Shown: piece after piece, positions 1 through 9,391 of the stretch
Layout of the letters: the number at the start of each line of letters is the position of its first letter
How positions within the stretch are numbered: position 1 is the stretch's first letter
NCBI GenBank assembly: GCA_964472785.1
Contig: CAYYMH010000018.1
Coordinates: forward strand, 17,175-81,174
DNA length: 64,000 nt
Source: CAYYMH01 sp964472785
GTDB taxonomy: Bacteria > Zhuqueibacterota > Zhuqueibacteria > Thermofontimicrobiales > Thermofontimicrobiaceae
Direction: 5' to 3'
Notes under the pieces: model-generated
Database searches by the model: none
What the model saw: only the letters and a program-made list of their open reading frames with translations
What the model was told of the DNA's origin: nothing
Position numbers and translations under genes: made by a program

Positions 1-935
1 ACTGCTGAAGGTGATGATATGAACGATCCTTATGACATCGCTTTTGATACCCGCGGTCAATGGGGCGGAGTAATAATCTTGGGTAACGCCGTGATCAACG
101 AAGAAGGCGGCATCGATTATGTTGAAGGCATCTCAGAACAATCAGATCGCACCAAATTTGGTGGAGATGACGATGATGACAATTCCGGTGTGCTTCGTTT
201 CGTATCCATTCGTCACGGTGGAACAGAATTGGCTCCTGGTGATGAGATCAACGGATTGACCCTTGGCGCAATTGGACGCGGCACAACCATTGAGTACATT
301 GAAGTCTTTGCCAACAAAGATGATGGTTTTGAATGGTTTGGCGGCACGGTGAATTGTAAGCATTTAATCGCTGCCTTCTGTGGTGATGATGGTTTTGATC
401 ATGACGAAGGTTTGACCTGTAAGATGCAGTTTTTGTTTACCATTCAGGATTCAGCTTCTGCTGGTCGAGCAGGCGAGCATGATGGTGGACATGAACCAGA
501 AGACGGACTTCCCTTTGCTTATCCTGTAATTTACAATGCAACCTATTTAGGACCGGGCATGGAATCCTCACAGGAAGATGTTTGCCTGAAATTACGCGAT
601 AACTGGGGTGGTGAATACAAGAACTCGATTTTTGGCGATCGATCAGGTAAGGCTATTGATATTGAAGAATCAAGCAGCTATGAACAGGATAGCAAGAAAC
701 GTTTAGATGATGGTCAAATTGTTCTTGAAAATAACTTGTGGTTCAATTTTGCACCGGGAAATACCTGGGCTGATTTGGCAGCACATGATTATGAAGCGAC
801 ATATATGGAAGGAACAGGGACGAATCCGATTCTTGCTTCATCCCCTGTAGTTTCCATTGGTCGTGAACAGAATAAAGGATTAGATCCCCGCCCGGTTCAG
901 GGTGGCGAGGCGTACACGAATTTGGCTGAATATCC
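1..935 (+). repeat. Intragenic tandem repeat, copy A (period 1290 bp)
   Basis: Bases 1-935 recur at 1291-2225. By eye I find only three differences (843, 846 and 891 against 2133, 2136 and 2181). All are synonymous and all lie near the 3' end of the unit. Copy A probably extends left beyond the window. Confidence 0.95.
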
Positions 936-2535
936 GGATGATCCCTTTTTTGAAAAAGTCAATTACAAGGGTGCATTTGGCTCCAGCAACTGGATGAAAG
1001 GTTGGACAGCGCTAGATGAATACGGCTTTTTAGCTGATGATGCAACACCATCTGGTACAGTAAACGTTACTGATGCTGATATTAACGCAGGAGACGTTGT
1101 TTACTGGACAGCAGACAATACTTACGTATTAGACGGATTGGTCTATGTTGAAGCTGGCGCAGTATTGAACATCCAAGCCGGCACAGTGATTCAGGCAAAA
1201 CCGGGCACCGGAGATAATACCAGTGCGTTGATTATCTGTCAGGGTGCAAAGATTTATGCTGAAGGTACCGGTACAAACCCGATTATTTTCACTGCTGAAG
1301 GTGATGATATGAACGATCCTTATGACATCGCTTTTGATACCCGCGGTCAATGGGGCGGAGTAATAATCTTGGGTAACGCCGTGATCAACGAAGAAGGCGG
1401 CATCGATTATGTTGAAGGCATCTCAGAACAATCAGATCGCACCAAATTTGGTGGAGATGACGATGATGACAATTCCGGTGTGCTTCGTTTCGTATCCATT
1501 CGTCACGGTGGAACAGAATTGGCTCCTGGTGATGAGATCAACGGATTGACCCTTGGCGCAATTGGACGCGGCACAACCATTGAGTACATTGAAGTCTTTG
1601 CCAACAAAGATGATGGTTTTGAATGGTTTGGCGGCACGGTGAATTGTAAGCATTTAATCGCTGCCTTCTGTGGTGATGATGGTTTTGATCATGACGAAGG
1701 TTTGACCTGTAAGATGCAGTTTTTGTTTACCATTCAGGATTCAGCTTCTGCTGGTCGAGCAGGCGAGCATGATGGTGGACATGAACCAGAAGACGGACTT
1801 CCCTTTGCTTATCCTGTAATTTACAATGCAACCTATTTAGGACCGGGCATGGAATCCTCACAGGAAGATGTTTGCCTGAAATTACGCGATAACTGGGGTG
1901 GTGAATACAAGAACTCGATTTTTGGCGATCGATCAGGTAAGGCTATTGATATTGAAGAATCAAGCAGCTATGAACAGGATAGCAAGAAACGTTTAGATGA
2001 TGGTCAAATTGTTCTTGAAAATAACTTGTGGTTCAATTTTGCACCGGGAAATACCTGGGCTGATTTGGCAGCACATGATTATGAAGCGACATATATGGAA
2101 GGAACAGGGACGAATCCGATTCTTGCTTCATCTCCGGTAGTTTCCATTGGTCGTGAACAGAATAAAGGATTAGATCCCCGACCGGTTCAGGGTGGCGAGG
2201 CGTACACGAATTTGGCTGAATATCCAATCACTGCTGTTGAGTATATTCCAGTTTTCACAAATGAAAAGCCGAAGTCCTATAAGCTGTCTCAAAACTACCC
2301 GAACCCATTTAATCCAACGACATCGATTAGATTTGATTTGCCGGAAACCGCTAATGTGACTTTATCAGTATATAATGTCATGGGACAGAAAGTTGCAACT
2401 TTAATCAATGGCAAAGTAAACGCAGGAGTTCATCAGGTTGAATGGAATGCAGCTGATTTGCCGAGCGGAATGTATATATATCGTTTGGAAGCTGGTGCAA
2501 CAATAATCAGTCATAAAATGATGTTATTGAAATAA
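1..2535 (+). CDS. Repetitive secreted surface protein with type IX sorting domain (5' end outside window)
   Basis: The reading frame is open from the first base, so the true start and signal peptide lie upstream; the first in-window Met at base 19 is internal. About 845 residues are visible. They form two nearly identical ~310-residue blocks rich in Asp, Gly and Asn (DDDDDN, GDDGFDHDEG) that look like beta-helix or adhesin-type surface repeats, joined by a 118-residue linker. The last ~85 residues (from about base 2275) are a Por-secretion/FlgD-like sorting domain: QNYPNPFNPTTSIRFDLP, then VTLSVYNVMGQKV, then LPSGMYIYRLEAG and a basic C-terminal tail. In FCB bacteria this domain directs type IX export and anchoring at the cell surface. 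The function of the repeat blocks is not recognisable. A strong terminator follows, and no downstream partner is cotranscribed. Confidence 0.85.
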   Translation, partial: TAEGDDMNDPYDIAFDTRGQWGGVIILGNAVINEEGGIDYVEGISEQSDRTKFGGDDDDDNSGVLRFVSIRHGGTELAPGDEINGLTLGAIGRGTTIEYIEVFANKDDGFEWFGGTVNCKHLIAAFCGDDGFDHDEGLTCKMQFLFTIQDSASAGRAGEHDGGHEPEDGLPFAYPVIYNATYLGPGMESSQEDVCLKLRDNWGGEYKNSIFGDRSGKAIDIEESSSYEQDSKKRLDDGQIVLENNLWFNFAPGNTWADLAAHDYEATYMEGTGTNPILASSPVVSIGREQNKGLDPRPVQGGEAYTNLAEYPDDPFFEKVNYKGAFGSSNWMKGWTALDEYGFLADDATPSGTVNVTDADINAGDVVYWTADNTYVLDGLVYVEAGAVLNIQAGTVIQAKPGTGDNTSALIICQGAKIYAEGTGTNPIIFTAEGDDMNDPYDIAFDTRGQWGGVIILGNAVINEEGGIDYVEGISEQSDRTKFGGDDDDDNSGVLRFVSIRHGGTELAPGDEINGLTLGAIGRGTTIEYIEVFANKDDGFEWFGGTVNCKHLIAAFCGDDGFDHDEGLTCKMQFLFTIQDSASAGRAGEHDGGHEPEDGLPFAYPVIYNATYLGPGMESSQEDVCLKLRDNWGGEYKNSIFGDRSGKAIDIEESSSYEQDSKKRLDDGQIVLENNLWFNFAPGNTWADLAAHDYEATYMEGTGTNPILASSPVVSIGREQNKGLDPRPVQGGEAYTNLAEYPITAVEYIPVFTNEKPKSYKLSQNYPNPFNPTTSIRFDLPETANVTLSVYNVMGQKVATLINGKVNAGVHQVEWNAADLPSGMYIYRLEAGATIISHKMMLLK
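1291..2225 (+). repeat. Intragenic tandem repeat, copy B
   Basis: This is the second copy of the unit at 1-935. Similarity stops abruptly after the codons for AEYP: copy A continues into the linker (DDPFFEKVNYKGAFGS), copy B into the region before the sorting domain. Confidence 0.95.
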
Positions 2536-2589
2536 GAGAAGCCGTAGAATAACACCCTAATTTAACTCTCTTGTTCTCTTATTCTACTG

Positions 2590-2628
2590 AATGCCGGAGG
2601 TCACTCTCAACCTTCGGCATTTTTTTTA
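2590..2628 (+). terminator. Rho-independent terminator after the surface protein
   Basis: A 12-bp stem (AATGCCGGAGGT pairing with ACCTTCGGCATT, one G-U pair) encloses an 8-nt loop and is followed by a run of T. It lies 54 bases after the stop codon. Confidence 0.9.
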
Positions 2629-2730
2629 ATAATTATTTAAATTATTGATTTCGTAACATGGATGTAACATTAGTTTTTTAAAATTTTTTTTGAATGAATT
2701 CATACTTTATTCCACTTAAAATTATTTCGT

Positions 2731-2759
2731 TTGCTTTTATCATTTCAAGTTATTATTTT
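2731..2759 (+). promoter_or_regulatory. Candidate promoter of the Na/Pi symporter operon
   Basis: TTGCTT and TATTTT boxes are separated by 17 nt and lie 24 bases before the start codon. Both boxes deviate from consensus in an AT-rich stretch, so this is tentative. Confidence 0.4.
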
Positions 2760-2782
2760 ATTATTCTCTAATGGAGCAATAA

Positions 2783-3946
2783 ATGCAAGATAACTCGACA
2801 TCTAAAATGAACAAAAACAACCATAGGTTCGTTAAATTTCTTGAAACATACAGAGCGGGTAAAGCCTATCCGTACACGTCCACCATTATCAGAATATTGA
2901 TGCTGATTGGGCTGCTTTATCTTTTTATGCTCAGCATTACGTTGATGGGAGCGTCGTTCAAACTATTCGGTAAAGATTTTGCCAAGGAGTTAATTGCCAC
3001 CACATCAAATCCGTTGGTAGGATTGGTGATCGGGGTTTTAGCAACCAGTGTTATCCAGAGTTCATCAACCACAACGTCCATCGTTGTCGGTTTAGTCGGT
3101 GCGGGCGCGTTGACAATTCACAATGCGATTCCCATAATTATGGGTGCAAATATCGGAACTTCGGTAACAAATACGATCGTTTCATTGGGACATATTTCGA
3201 TAAAGGAGGAATTTGAACGGGCGTTTTCTGCCTCTATCGTTCATGATTTTTTTAATATCATTGCGGTAATTCTTATTTTTCCTTTGCAGTATTTTACAAA
3301 TTTTCTGGAGCATGCTTCCGGCTTTTTAGCGGGTGTTTTTCAAAATATCGGAGGACTTGAGGCTGTCAGCCCGATCAAAGTGATAACAGAACCTGCTGTA
3401 AAAATTATTCTGGGTATCACAGGCCAATCCGGAGTGATTTGCTTGATATTATCGCTGGTGCTTTTATTTTTGTCATTGAGATATTTGGTCAAAGTAATTA
3501 AATCGCTGATTATAGGAAAAGTTGAGAAATTTTTTGATAAGGTCCTTTTTAGAAACGCGTTTATCAGCTTGTTTTTTGGATTTGCTCTTACATCGATCTG
3601 TCAAAGCAGTTCAATTACAACGTCGTTGATTGTACCGCTGGTCGGAGCAGGTATTCTGACTTTAGAACAGATCTTTCCCTATACGATGGGCGCAAATATC
3701 GGCACCACGATGACCTCGATGTTAGCAGCGCTGGCAGCAGGTAACATTGCAGCGATTCAGGTTGCATTCGCTCACTTATGTTTTAATCTTATTGGAGTAA
3801 CCATTATATTCCAGGTGCAATTTATACCGATTAAAATGGCAAGATTGATGGCGAAATTAACACTTAAAAGCAAATTGTATCCGGTCTTATATATTCTAAT
3901 TATGTTTTTTATATTTCCGTTATTAATTATCTATTTTTTGAGGTAA
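2783..3946 (+). CDS. Na+/phosphate symporter (PNaS family)
   Basis: Sodium-coupled phosphate transporter of the inner membrane, 387 residues. The two inverted halves each carry the family signature: QSSSTTTS followed by VGLVGAGALT and MGANIGTSVTN in the first half, CQSSSITTS followed by VPLVGAGILT and MGANIGTTMTS in the second. The QSSS motifs form the substrate and sodium sites in this family. Hydrophobic segments run through the whole protein, with a short basic N-terminus. The start is set by GGAG seven bases upstream of ATG. The PhoU-like gene follows after four bases, a common pairing in which the PhoU domain is thought to tune phosphate uptake. In many relatives the PhoU domain is fused to the transporter; here it is separate. 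The family is secure; the substrate is inferred from the family. Confidence 0.93.
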   Translation: MQDNSTSKMNKNNHRFVKFLETYRAGKAYPYTSTIIRILMLIGLLYLFMLSITLMGASFKLFGKDFAKELIATTSNPLVGLVIGVLATSVIQSSSTTTSIVVGLVGAGALTIHNAIPIIMGANIGTSVTNTIVSLGHISIKEEFERAFSASIVHDFFNIIAVILIFPLQYFTNFLEHASGFLAGVFQNIGGLEAVSPIKVITEPAVKIILGITGQSGVICLILSLVLLFLSLRYLVKVIKSLIIGKVEKFFDKVLFRNAFISLFFGFALTSICQSSSITTSLIVPLVGAGILTLEQIFPYTMGANIGTTMTSMLAALAAGNIAAIQVAFAHLCFNLIGVTIIFQVQFIPIKMARLMAKLTLKSKLYPVLYILIMFFIFPLLIIYFLR

Positions 3947-3950
3947 CATT

Positions 3951-4628
3951 ATGCTTAAAGAATTACAGAAAATATTTCAACGCAAAGGGCTTATAGAACA
4001 ATCAATTGAAGATTCACTGGAGATGCTGCGTGTGGATTGGGCGATGTTTGATGAATCCGTGAAATCGTTGAGAGAGAGTGAATCAGCCGAACTGCCATTC
4101 GATATTGAAGAAAAAGATATTATGATCAATAAGTATGAGCGCGAGGTCAGGAAAAAGATACTCACACATCTGGCAGTAAATGATGTGAGCGATCTAAATG
4201 TGAGTCTGATTTTGATCAGTATTGTTGTCGATATCGAGCGGATCGGGGATTATACGAAAAACATTGTGGAGCTTGCTCAAAAACATCCCGGAAAATTATA
4301 CATTGAACAATGGGAAGAGGAGCTCAAGGAGACTGAGATAAAAATATCCAAAAGTTTCGGTATATTAATTGAAGCATTTGAAAAATCAGATTCAGCGCTT
4401 GCAAAGCAGCTTCTCGATGACCTTTGGAAAGTGAAGCGAAAATGTGATGAGAGAAATTTTATCCTATTGGAAAATGATAACCTGGGTTTAAAAACCCATG
4501 ACGCGGTAGCCTTGGCGCTTTATATGCGCTATCTTAAGAGGGTTGCAGCGCATTTGTCTAACGTTGCCACCAGCCTGGTAAACCCATTTCACAGGATCGG
4601 TTACCGGCAAAAAAATAAAGATAAATAA
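3951..4628 (+). CDS. PhoU-like (DUF47-type) regulatory protein
   Basis: A 225-residue, mostly helical cytoplasmic protein. Residues ~15-100 and ~115-215 resemble the two three-helix bundles of PhoU; the segment VSLILISIVVDIERIGDYTKNIVELA is typical of the family, whose acidic patches bind metal clusters. Its ATG is preceded by GAGG that overlaps the stop region of the symporter gene, so the two are translationally close and surely cotranscribed. The expected role is control of phosphate uptake through the neighbouring symporter. No phosphate two-component genes or Pst transporter are in the window. A hairpin follows the stop. Confidence 0.88.
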   Translation: MLKELQKIFQRKGLIEQSIEDSLEMLRVDWAMFDESVKSLRESESAELPFDIEEKDIMINKYEREVRKKILTHLAVNDVSDLNVSLILISIVVDIERIGDYTKNIVELAQKHPGKLYIEQWEEELKETEIKISKSFGILIEAFEKSDSALAKQLLDDLWKVKRKCDERNFILLENDNLGLKTHDAVALALYMRYLKRVAAHLSNVATSLVNPFHRIGYRQKNKDK

Positions 4629-4660
4629 CCCTTTTTCAATAGCTCATGTATCAAAAAAAC

Positions 4661-4697
4661 ATAAGCCTGATGTGAATGTCAGGCTTATATTGTTTTA
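4661..4697 (+). terminator. Probable terminator after the PhoU-like gene
   Basis: A perfect 10-bp stem (ATAAGCCTGA with TCAGGCTTAT) and an 8-nt loop are followed by ATTGTTTT. The T run is interrupted, so the strength is uncertain. Confidence 0.7.
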
Positions 4698-4887
4698 AGT
4701 CTTGGCTTGATGAATAATGGCATTAAATTCTATTGTGCGGATTGAAACAACAACGAAATTTTCTATTGACAATTAACGGTTTACTATTGACCATTTATTT
4801 TATTCATCAGAATTTACCCGCCCCGTCAATCTTTTTAATTAATGTGTGCCTATTTTAACCAGACTTTTTCAAAAAGCGAACCATAGC

Positions 4888-6465
4888 TTATCGTATTTCA
4901 AAAATTCTCGCTGCCGAAAATTTCTGCCCAAACTGGTCAACCGTCGTTACCACAATTTTGTGGACACCAGGTTCTAATTCACTGAACATAGGAGCAGTCC
5001 AAATGTGACTGGATACATCCGGTTGCAGCCAGTTCGGTACTTCATCCTTGAACCGGTTGTACATTTCAAGAAAGAATGGATCTTTCATGGCTGTTCTTCC
5101 CATAGGCTGAGGCGCCAACCCATCAATTTGATAGAAAACCTCACTGTGCTCACCGCCATCAAACACATTGACAATCACCTGGGTTTCCGATACGTATTCA
5201 AGAGCCACCGTATCCCGTGGGCTATGAATCCGCATTTGAAAATCATCATCATGGAAAGCAGGATAAAACTTCTCGCTGTACTGATTCCCTTCAAATCTAA
5301 ATACGTGGTAACCATTGGGCGCGCCGTCGCGCATTTCCGAGATCGGGATTCCCCGATCATCTTTGGGCCCTGACCACCAGGAGCCGGAAACAGTGGCGCA
5401 CACCATGTGGTGAAAAGGATTTTCCCCTTCGAAACCCAGACTTTTTCCGATGTAGTTATGCTGAATCATGTGCATGTGTCCTGATAACGCCAGCAGGTGA
5501 TTTCGGTCTTGAATAATTTTGAAAAGATCGTCCATATTTTCGACCAGAAGTTCAAACTGACCTTCTCTGTCAATCCAGGCAAAGGGAATATGTATGGTAA
5601 ACACAATCAAATGATCAGGATCGACATTGCCAATATCCTGTTCCAGCCAATAAAGTTGTTGTTCATCCAGTCCGCCTTTGTATTTTGCCTTTCCTTCCTC
5701 GTCAATGAAATGCAGCACATCGTCCAAAACGATAAAATGCACTTTTCCGTAATTGAATGAATAATAGGGCGGGCCATAAGCTTTCTTGAACGTTTCCAGA
5801 GAAAGTTCGTCAGTTGGCGCATCATAATTTCGGTCGTGATTGCCGGGAACATTGTAAAACGGTATCCCGATTTGCGCCACCACCTGATTGTAATATTCAA
5901 ACAACGAAAGGTCGTCGAACATAAGATCGCCCAATGCGATGCCAAATTTAGCGCTGGTTCCGATGGTTTCGGCAGCTACATCATCGCGAACATAGCTGAT
6001 CTCTTTCCGATCCCGCGGCTGCGGATCGCCGAACACCAGCACCTCAAACGTATCCGATTCCTCGGTTTTGAACAGGGGAAAATTTATTCGCTTGGGCAAT
6101 TGACCAGTGATATCCATGGTACTGAATTTATAGTTCGGCAGCGCGGTTTCCTGATGCACATAATAAAATTGCGGCAGATTATTTTCATCAACCGGTGTCA
6201 TATAGCCGGCGGGTTTGGTGATGAAAAGGATGCAACTGCTGTTCACTGACATTTTATATTCCCCGTTTTTATCGGTTTTTACCACATCTTGCTGATTAGA
6301 AACCAGCACACCTGGTATGCCCGGCTCTCCATCGTCCAGTTTTAGATTTTTATTCAGGTCGTGAAAAACAATGCCTTTAACGGTCCGGGCTTGAGAAGCA
6401 AGAGGTATGAATAACAAAAGACTCAACATGACACAAAGATAAAGTTGTGTTTTTGGAATTCTCAT
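4888..6465 (-). CDS. Secreted calcineurin-like metallophosphoesterase
   Basis: A 525-residue exported phosphoesterase. I start it at the ATG at 6465 because AAAGGA lies just upstream and the N-terminus then reads as a clean signal peptide (MRIPKTQLYLCVMLSLLL, ending ...SQA). Residues ~25-120 are an SdrD-B/MetallophosN-like beta domain (GIVFHDLNKNLKLDDGEPGI). The catalytic core follows with FGDPQPRD (variant of the D-x-H motif), LGDLMFDD, PGNHDRN and SGHMHM, the metal ligands of the superfamily. The C-terminal ~150 residues are a beta domain of the MetallophosC type (MRIHSPRDTVAL ... GVHKIVVTTVDQFGQ). Relatives hydrolyse phosphoesters in the periplasm or at the surface; the substrate cannot be predicted. 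It stands alone on the minus strand. Confidence 0.9.
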   Translation of the reverse strand: MRIPKTQLYLCVMLSLLLFIPLASQARTVKGIVFHDLNKNLKLDDGEPGIPGVLVSNQQDVVKTDKNGEYKMSVNSSCILFITKPAGYMTPVDENNLPQFYYVHQETALPNYKFSTMDITGQLPKRINFPLFKTEESDTFEVLVFGDPQPRDRKEISYVRDDVAAETIGTSAKFGIALGDLMFDDLSLFEYYNQVVAQIGIPFYNVPGNHDRNYDAPTDELSLETFKKAYGPPYYSFNYGKVHFIVLDDVLHFIDEEGKAKYKGGLDEQQLYWLEQDIGNVDPDHLIVFTIHIPFAWIDREGQFELLVENMDDLFKIIQDRNHLLALSGHMHMIQHNYIGKSLGFEGENPFHHMVCATVSGSWWSGPKDDRGIPISEMRDGAPNGYHVFRFEGNQYSEKFYPAFHDDDFQMRIHSPRDTVALEYVSETQVIVNVFDGGEHSEVFYQIDGLAPQPMGRTAMKDPFFLEMYNRFKDEVPNWLQPDVSSHIWTAPMFSELEPGVHKIVVTTVDQFGQKFSAARIFEIR

Positions 6466-6940
6466 TGGATATCCTTTCGATAATTTTTCCGGTTTAATTT
6501 TTAGTTGTTGGATAAAAATAAGCATTGAATGTTACAGATGCAAGAAGAAAGTGATCTTTAATTAATTGTAAAGATATTTATTACTATTTGTTAGGGGACT
6601 TAACTCCGGAGTAACACAACACACGATAGAAAATCAAGCAAAAATTGCAATTAAAGCATTGAAACAAATAAGAAACCTTTTGAAAACTGCACTGAAATAG
6701 TCCATTCCCTCCGTATCCTCAACCCCAATCCCCACAATCTGATAAGGCTCTTGCTTCTCAAACTTTCACCAAATTGTCTAAAATTGACATTGTGAAATAG
6801 TTATGACATACCATTCAACCAAAAAATACCTTGAAATTTAATCAAAAATAGACTATTTTCCAAATTGTCAAATTAATTTCATTCAGATGCCAATATAATG
6901 AAAGCAAAATTTCGAACAATAAATTCAGGAGTGTCACACT
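6466..6940. other. Intergenic region between divergent genes
   Basis: About 475 bases with no convincing gene. It should hold the promoters of the phosphoesterase (minus) and the AhpD-like gene (plus). TATAAT at 6894-6899, 41 bases before the plus-strand start, is a good -10 box but has no clear -35 partner. TTGACA at 6784-6789 has no matching -10. Confidence 0.5.
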
Positions 6941-7288
6941 ATGAGCGAGAAAATCATGGATAAATTCCAAAAAGACCGGGAACGTTTAAATGAGATTGTC
7001 ATGAAATACGCCCAGTTGGAAACCAAGCGCTTCTTCAGTCTTGACGGTCAGGTCTACCGCAAAGGAGCGCTTTCTGTAAAGACGAAAGAGATGATGGGAT
7101 TAGTCGCATCGCTGGTGCTTCGGTGCGATGACTGCGTTAAATATCATATCGGTCGCTGTTTTGATGAAGGCGTCAGTAGCGAAGAATTGGAAGAGGCACT
7201 TTCAATAGCACTTGTCGTAGGCGGTTCGATTACCATCCCGCATCTACGAAGGGCATTTGAAGCTTGGGATGAATTGCAACAAAAATGA
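6941..7288 (+). CDS. AhpD-like carboxymuconolactone decarboxylase family protein
   Basis: A 115-residue cytoplasmic helical protein of the AhpD/CMD fold. The key motif is C62-D-D-C65-x3-H69 (RCDDCVKYHIG), the CxxC...H redox centre of AhpD-type proteins, followed by the EELEEALSIALVVGGS helix typical of the family. Members reduce peroxiredoxins or act as small peroxidases; others without the cysteines are decarboxylases, so a redox role fits better here. CAGGAG lies nine bases before the ATG. No peroxiredoxin gene lies beside it. Confidence 0.88.
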   Translation: MSEKIMDKFQKDRERLNEIVMKYAQLETKRFFSLDGQVYRKGALSVKTKEMMGLVASLVLRCDDCVKYHIGRCFDEGVSSEELEEALSIALVVGGSITIPHLRRAFEAWDELQQK

Positions 7289-7448
7289 TTTGGGGGTTGA
7301 AAAATATCTTTATTTCAGGGCTTTTTTAATAAAAAATCTGTAGACAGATTTGATGGAATAGACTCAAAAGTGAAACTTATCAGAATCATCTCTCGTTAAT
7401 TAAGCAAAAATGCAACACACGTGATTAAGTCAATTGTCGGAGGTGAGG

Positions 7449-8111
7449 ATGCAATCAAAAAAAATTAGTTTATTCATCGGAGTTTTTATTATACTTTTCG
7501 GATTGTTGCTGCTGTTCGATAATGTTGGCGTCATTTATCTCGCCGGTAGCTTCTGGTGGGGACTCATATTTTTCGCGCTGGGAATGATATTTCTCAATGT
7601 GCATAAACAGCAAGAAAGAAAAAAGGGTCCGCTGGTTGTTGGAATTGCGTTCATTATTCTTGGCATCTGGATGGTCATCGAGTCCTTTGTTTATATCCCG
7701 GATGATATCCTCGGTTCTTTATTCCTGTGGGTAGTGGGTTTAATTTTTATTTCGATTTACATCCGCTACAATCAGCGATGGTGGGCTGTGCTTCCCGGCG
7801 GTTTATTTCTCGTTGGCGGATTCGTCGTTTTTCTCGATGCCTTCAGTCTGATCGATAATGATTTTTTGGGATTCATTTTTATGATGGGCATTAGTTTGGT
7901 TTTTTGGTATCTGTATTTGATTCGGGATGAGCAAAATAAATTAGCCTGGGCGGGAATTGTCGGTCTCATTTTGTCAATCCTGTCGTTTTTCATTTTGAGT
8001 CAGGAATCGGACAGTAAAATTGCAGATATGCTATTTCCTTTGGTCATTATTATTTCAGGGGCAGGATTGATTATTCGCGGCACAAAAAAATCTGATGAAA
8101 AGAAAGAATAA
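7449..8111 (+). CDS. Multi-pass membrane protein (LiaF/DUF5668-like)
   Basis: A 220-residue, very hydrophobic protein with about seven membrane segments arranged as repeated short helix pairs, for example FIGVFIILFGLLLLFDNVG and FWWGLIFFALGMIFLN. This is the pattern of the LiaI-LiaF-like (DUF5668) membrane region. I place the start at ATG 7449, five bases after GGAGG; an in-frame TTG at 7434 would put that Shine-Dalgarno sequence inside the gene. No extramembrane catalytic domain is present. The function is unknown; relatives are linked to cell-envelope stress sensing, but no histidine kinase is nearby. A terminator follows. Confidence 0.7.
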   Translation: MQSKKISLFIGVFIILFGLLLLFDNVGVIYLAGSFWWGLIFFALGMIFLNVHKQQERKKGPLVVGIAFIILGIWMVIESFVYIPDDILGSLFLWVVGLIFISIYIRYNQRWWAVLPGGLFLVGGFVVFLDAFSLIDNDFLGFIFMMGISLVFWYLYLIRDEQNKLAWAGIVGLILSILSFFILSQESDSKIADMLFPLVIIISGAGLIIRGTKKSDEKKE

Positions 8112-8136
8112 CTGTTAATTCAAAATAGAAATCCAC

Positions 8137-8178
8137 AAAAAAGCCGGAGAGCAGATAATTGCCATCTGGCTTTTTTTT
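8137..8178. terminator. Bidirectional terminator between convergent genes
   Basis: AAAAAAGCCGGA pairs with TCTGGCTTTTTT around a ~17-nt loop, with A on the left and T on the right. It can therefore serve the membrane-protein gene on the plus strand and the convergent gene on the minus strand. Confidence 0.75.
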
Positions 8179-8212
8179 GTGATGGTGAATAAAGAGAAAT
8201 CATGAATCGTGA

Positions 8213-9316
8213 TTAATAATAAATAATGTGCACTGCATTTTTAAACTGGTCAAAATTGATTTTGTCCCGGTAATATTCGTCGATCGCTTTCTTTTTTACT
8301 TTAATAATGCTTTTCGAATATTTTTCATCGGCTACAACATCCTTGAAATTAATAGCGATTTCAATCCAGTCATTGGGGTTTAAATTTCTCAACGAGTGCC
8401 CGTAAGTAGAAATCGAGTGCAGTAATTTCTGCTCTAATTGTTTTATATTTTCCTGATAATTTTCATTTTTTTTACCCTTATATTTTTCTGAGACGAATGC
8501 GAATTCTTTTTCGACAGTACCATTTAAAAATATTTTATGAATTTCCGCTGAGCCCAGCGAAACATTGGTAATGAACAATACACCATGCCCTTCAAACCGA
8601 AATCCTTTTACCTCATTTCGTGATCCAAACAGATCAATGCCATCCGTATGTTCTAGTGATGTTTTAATGACATTGGCTAAAATTGAAATATCTTCTTCCA
8701 CAAATTCAATTCGCCTGAATTCGATTTTTTTGGAAAATGCCTGCTCCGAAAGATTACCCTGACGATATTTTTTCAAATCTTCCATCTCGACTGATGCGAT
8801 AATTTGGTATGGTATCTCATCGGAAGTGGTCCGAAAGCTTTTAGCGAATCCATTAAAATCAATAATCACGGTTACGCGTTCATCCGGATTTAAGTCCCGG
8901 ATCGAGGAGGCATAGGTACCTAAAAACCGGGTAAGACTTTGTTCGATTTTTTGAATTTCTTCCTTAACATCAAATTTCTTCTTTTCAACCTTTTCTTCTT
9001 CATCAATACGTACCGTTGCTGCTCGGTACTTGTAAAATAATCCTTCAGCTTTGACGGTAAAGAGTTTTTCTGAAGGGAACGAGTAATCCGTATTAAATAT
9101 GACGCCATAATCGTACAAATAGAATCCTTTGCTGTTTGTGCCGAATGGGACGGGATGTGATCGATTTGATTTAATTAATTTGTCCAAAACTGTTTCCATG
9201 ATTTCGATGTCGTTCAGTAAACTTTCTGATGGTTTGCTTGTTTGCGCGAACAACATCGATGAAATACAACCACTTAAAAGAACGGTCATCATGATGTGTC
9301 GAAACAATGTTTTCAT
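8213..9316 (-). CDS. Secreted protein of unknown function made of two homologous halves
   Basis: A 367-residue exported protein; not recognised as a named family. ATG at 9316 is chosen for GGAG eight bases upstream and the signal peptide (MKTLFRHIMMTVLLSGCISSMLFAQ). The mature part is a tandem duplication. In the first half GFYLYDYGVIF, TYASSIRDLNPDERVTVIIDF and DLKKYRQGNLSEQAF appear in order; in the second half GFRFEGHGVLF, TYGHSLRNLNPNDWIEIAINF and AIDEYYRDKINFDQF take the same places. It lies 75 bases after the anti-sigma gene on the same strand, so it probably belongs to the sigma/anti-sigma operon and may be a periplasmic partner or the regulated product. That role is inference. Confidence 0.8.
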   Translation of the reverse strand: MKTLFRHIMMTVLLSGCISSMLFAQTSKPSESLLNDIEIMETVLDKLIKSNRSHPVPFGTNSKGFYLYDYGVIFNTDYSFPSEKLFTVKAEGLFYKYRAATVRIDEEEKVEKKKFDVKEEIQKIEQSLTRFLGTYASSIRDLNPDERVTVIIDFNGFAKSFRTTSDEIPYQIIASVEMEDLKKYRQGNLSEQAFSKKIEFRRIEFVEEDISILANVIKTSLEHTDGIDLFGSRNEVKGFRFEGHGVLFITNVSLGSAEIHKIFLNGTVEKEFAFVSEKYKGKKNENYQENIKQLEQKLLHSISTYGHSLRNLNPNDWIEIAINFKDVVADEKYSKSIIKVKKKAIDEYYRDKINFDQFKNAVHIIYY

Positions 9317-9391
9317 TTTATGATCTCCATTTATTAAAATTTTTACTATCATCTTCTTGTGAATCTGATAAAATCACATTCACTCATTATC

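Noticed and set aside
142..363. Minus-strand open frame repeated at 1432-1653
   Set aside because: Antisense to the repetitive surface-protein gene; it appears twice only because the underlying DNA is duplicated.
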